Source: DASPMP01 sp035626995 (lineage in GTDB: Bacteria > Gemmatimonadota > Gemmatimonadetes > Gemmatimonadales > Gemmatimonadaceae). From it: 13,710 nt of DNA. A program made the position numbers and the translations under genes. The stretch is taken from assembly GCA_035626995.1 (NCBI GenBank), contig DASPMP010000321.1, positions 1 to 13,710 of the forward strand. The letters run 5' to 3'. This document shows, piece by piece, positions 13,547-13,710 of this stretch. The first letter of the stretch is position 1, and every line of letters starts with the position of its first letter. The notes beneath the pieces were generated by a model. It was not told the origin of the DNA. It saw only the letters and a program-made list of their open reading frames with translations, and ran no database searches.

Positions 13547-13710
13547 ATGGCCGACATTCTTCCGATTCGTCCGAAGAAAAACGAAGCGCCCGAGATGCAT
13601 GCACGGGCGATGGACAACCTTCGTTTCATCCGCGAAACGATGGAGGCCGCCGGCACATTCACCGCCGTGTCGGGGTGGGGCCAGGTTGCCATCGGGTTTA
13701 CGGCGATCCT
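13547..13710 (+). CDS. Start of a membrane protein of unknown function (3' partial)
   Basis: The frame opens with ATG at 13547 and is open to the window edge (54 codons). The N-terminus is basic and polar (MADILPIRPKKNEAPEMHA), followed by an amphipathic helix (AMDNLRFIRETMEAAGTFTAVSG) and the beginning of a hydrophobic segment (WGQVAIGFTAIL). I recall similar N-termini, with RFIRETMExA and TAVSGWG, in multi-helix membrane proteins of Gemmatimonadota and Acidobacteriota that often sit beside a winged-helix regulator, but no function is known to me. It has its own promoter (13512-13540) that appears to make a leaderless transcript. Confidence 0.7.
   Translation, partial: MADILPIRPKKNEAPEMHARAMDNLRFIRETMEAAGTFTAVSGWGQVAIGFTAI

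Overview
This is a high-GC bacterial window with tightly packed genes. Gene content and protein style suggest Gemmatimonadota or a similar deeply branching aerobic phylum: a heme-copper oxidase operon whose subunit II carries a fused cytochrome c, an orphan XoxJ/MoxJ-type periplasmic binding protein, a P1 peptidase, and many ATGA stop/start overlaps. The phylum call is an inference from style; no 16S rRNA or other marker gene is present. No stretch longer than 300 bases lacks a gene. The longest gap, about 365 bases between the XoxJ-like gene and the 7127 gene, holds a tRNA-Lys gene and a promoter/operator region.

Layout. (1) 1-5038, + strand: a respiratory operon that begins outside the window. 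It holds subunit II with a fused cytochrome c (5' end missing), subunit I, subunit III, a small three-helix membrane protein, a membrane-anchored cytochrome c and an SMP-30-like lipoprotein. Most junctions overlap by a few bases, so translational coupling is likely. (2) 5050-6761, - strand: a two-gene operon with an XoxJ/MoxJ-like periplasmic binding protein followed by a formate/nitrite transporter (FNT, YfdC-like). It converges on the oxidase operon. (3) 6895-6967: tRNA-Lys(UUU), - strand. (4) 7053-9136, + strand: a conserved protein of unknown function behind a promoter with two inverted repeats, then an MltD-like lytic transglycosylase lipoprotein. (5) 9164-11517, - strand: a second, membrane-anchored lytic transglycosylase with its own promoter, and a holB-moaC pair (DNA polymerase III delta' and molybdopterin precursor synthesis). 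(6) 11563-13710, + strand: a secreted P1-family (DmpA-like) self-processing peptidase, a small charged protein coupled to a DJ-1/PfpI-like protein that lacks the nucleophilic Cys, and the start of a membrane protein that appears to be translated from a leaderless mRNA.

How they fit together. The first five genes would build a caa3-like terminal oxidase with its own cytochrome c. Subunit I keeps every heme and CuB ligand and the active-site Tyr. By eye alignment it has lost the polar residues that define the canonical D and K proton channels, which is the most interesting observation here. The XoxJ-like/FNT pair next door hints at periplasmic one-carbon (methanol/formate) metabolism, but no methanol dehydrogenase is present in the window. 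The two convergent gene pairs each end in an inverted repeat made largely of coding sequence.
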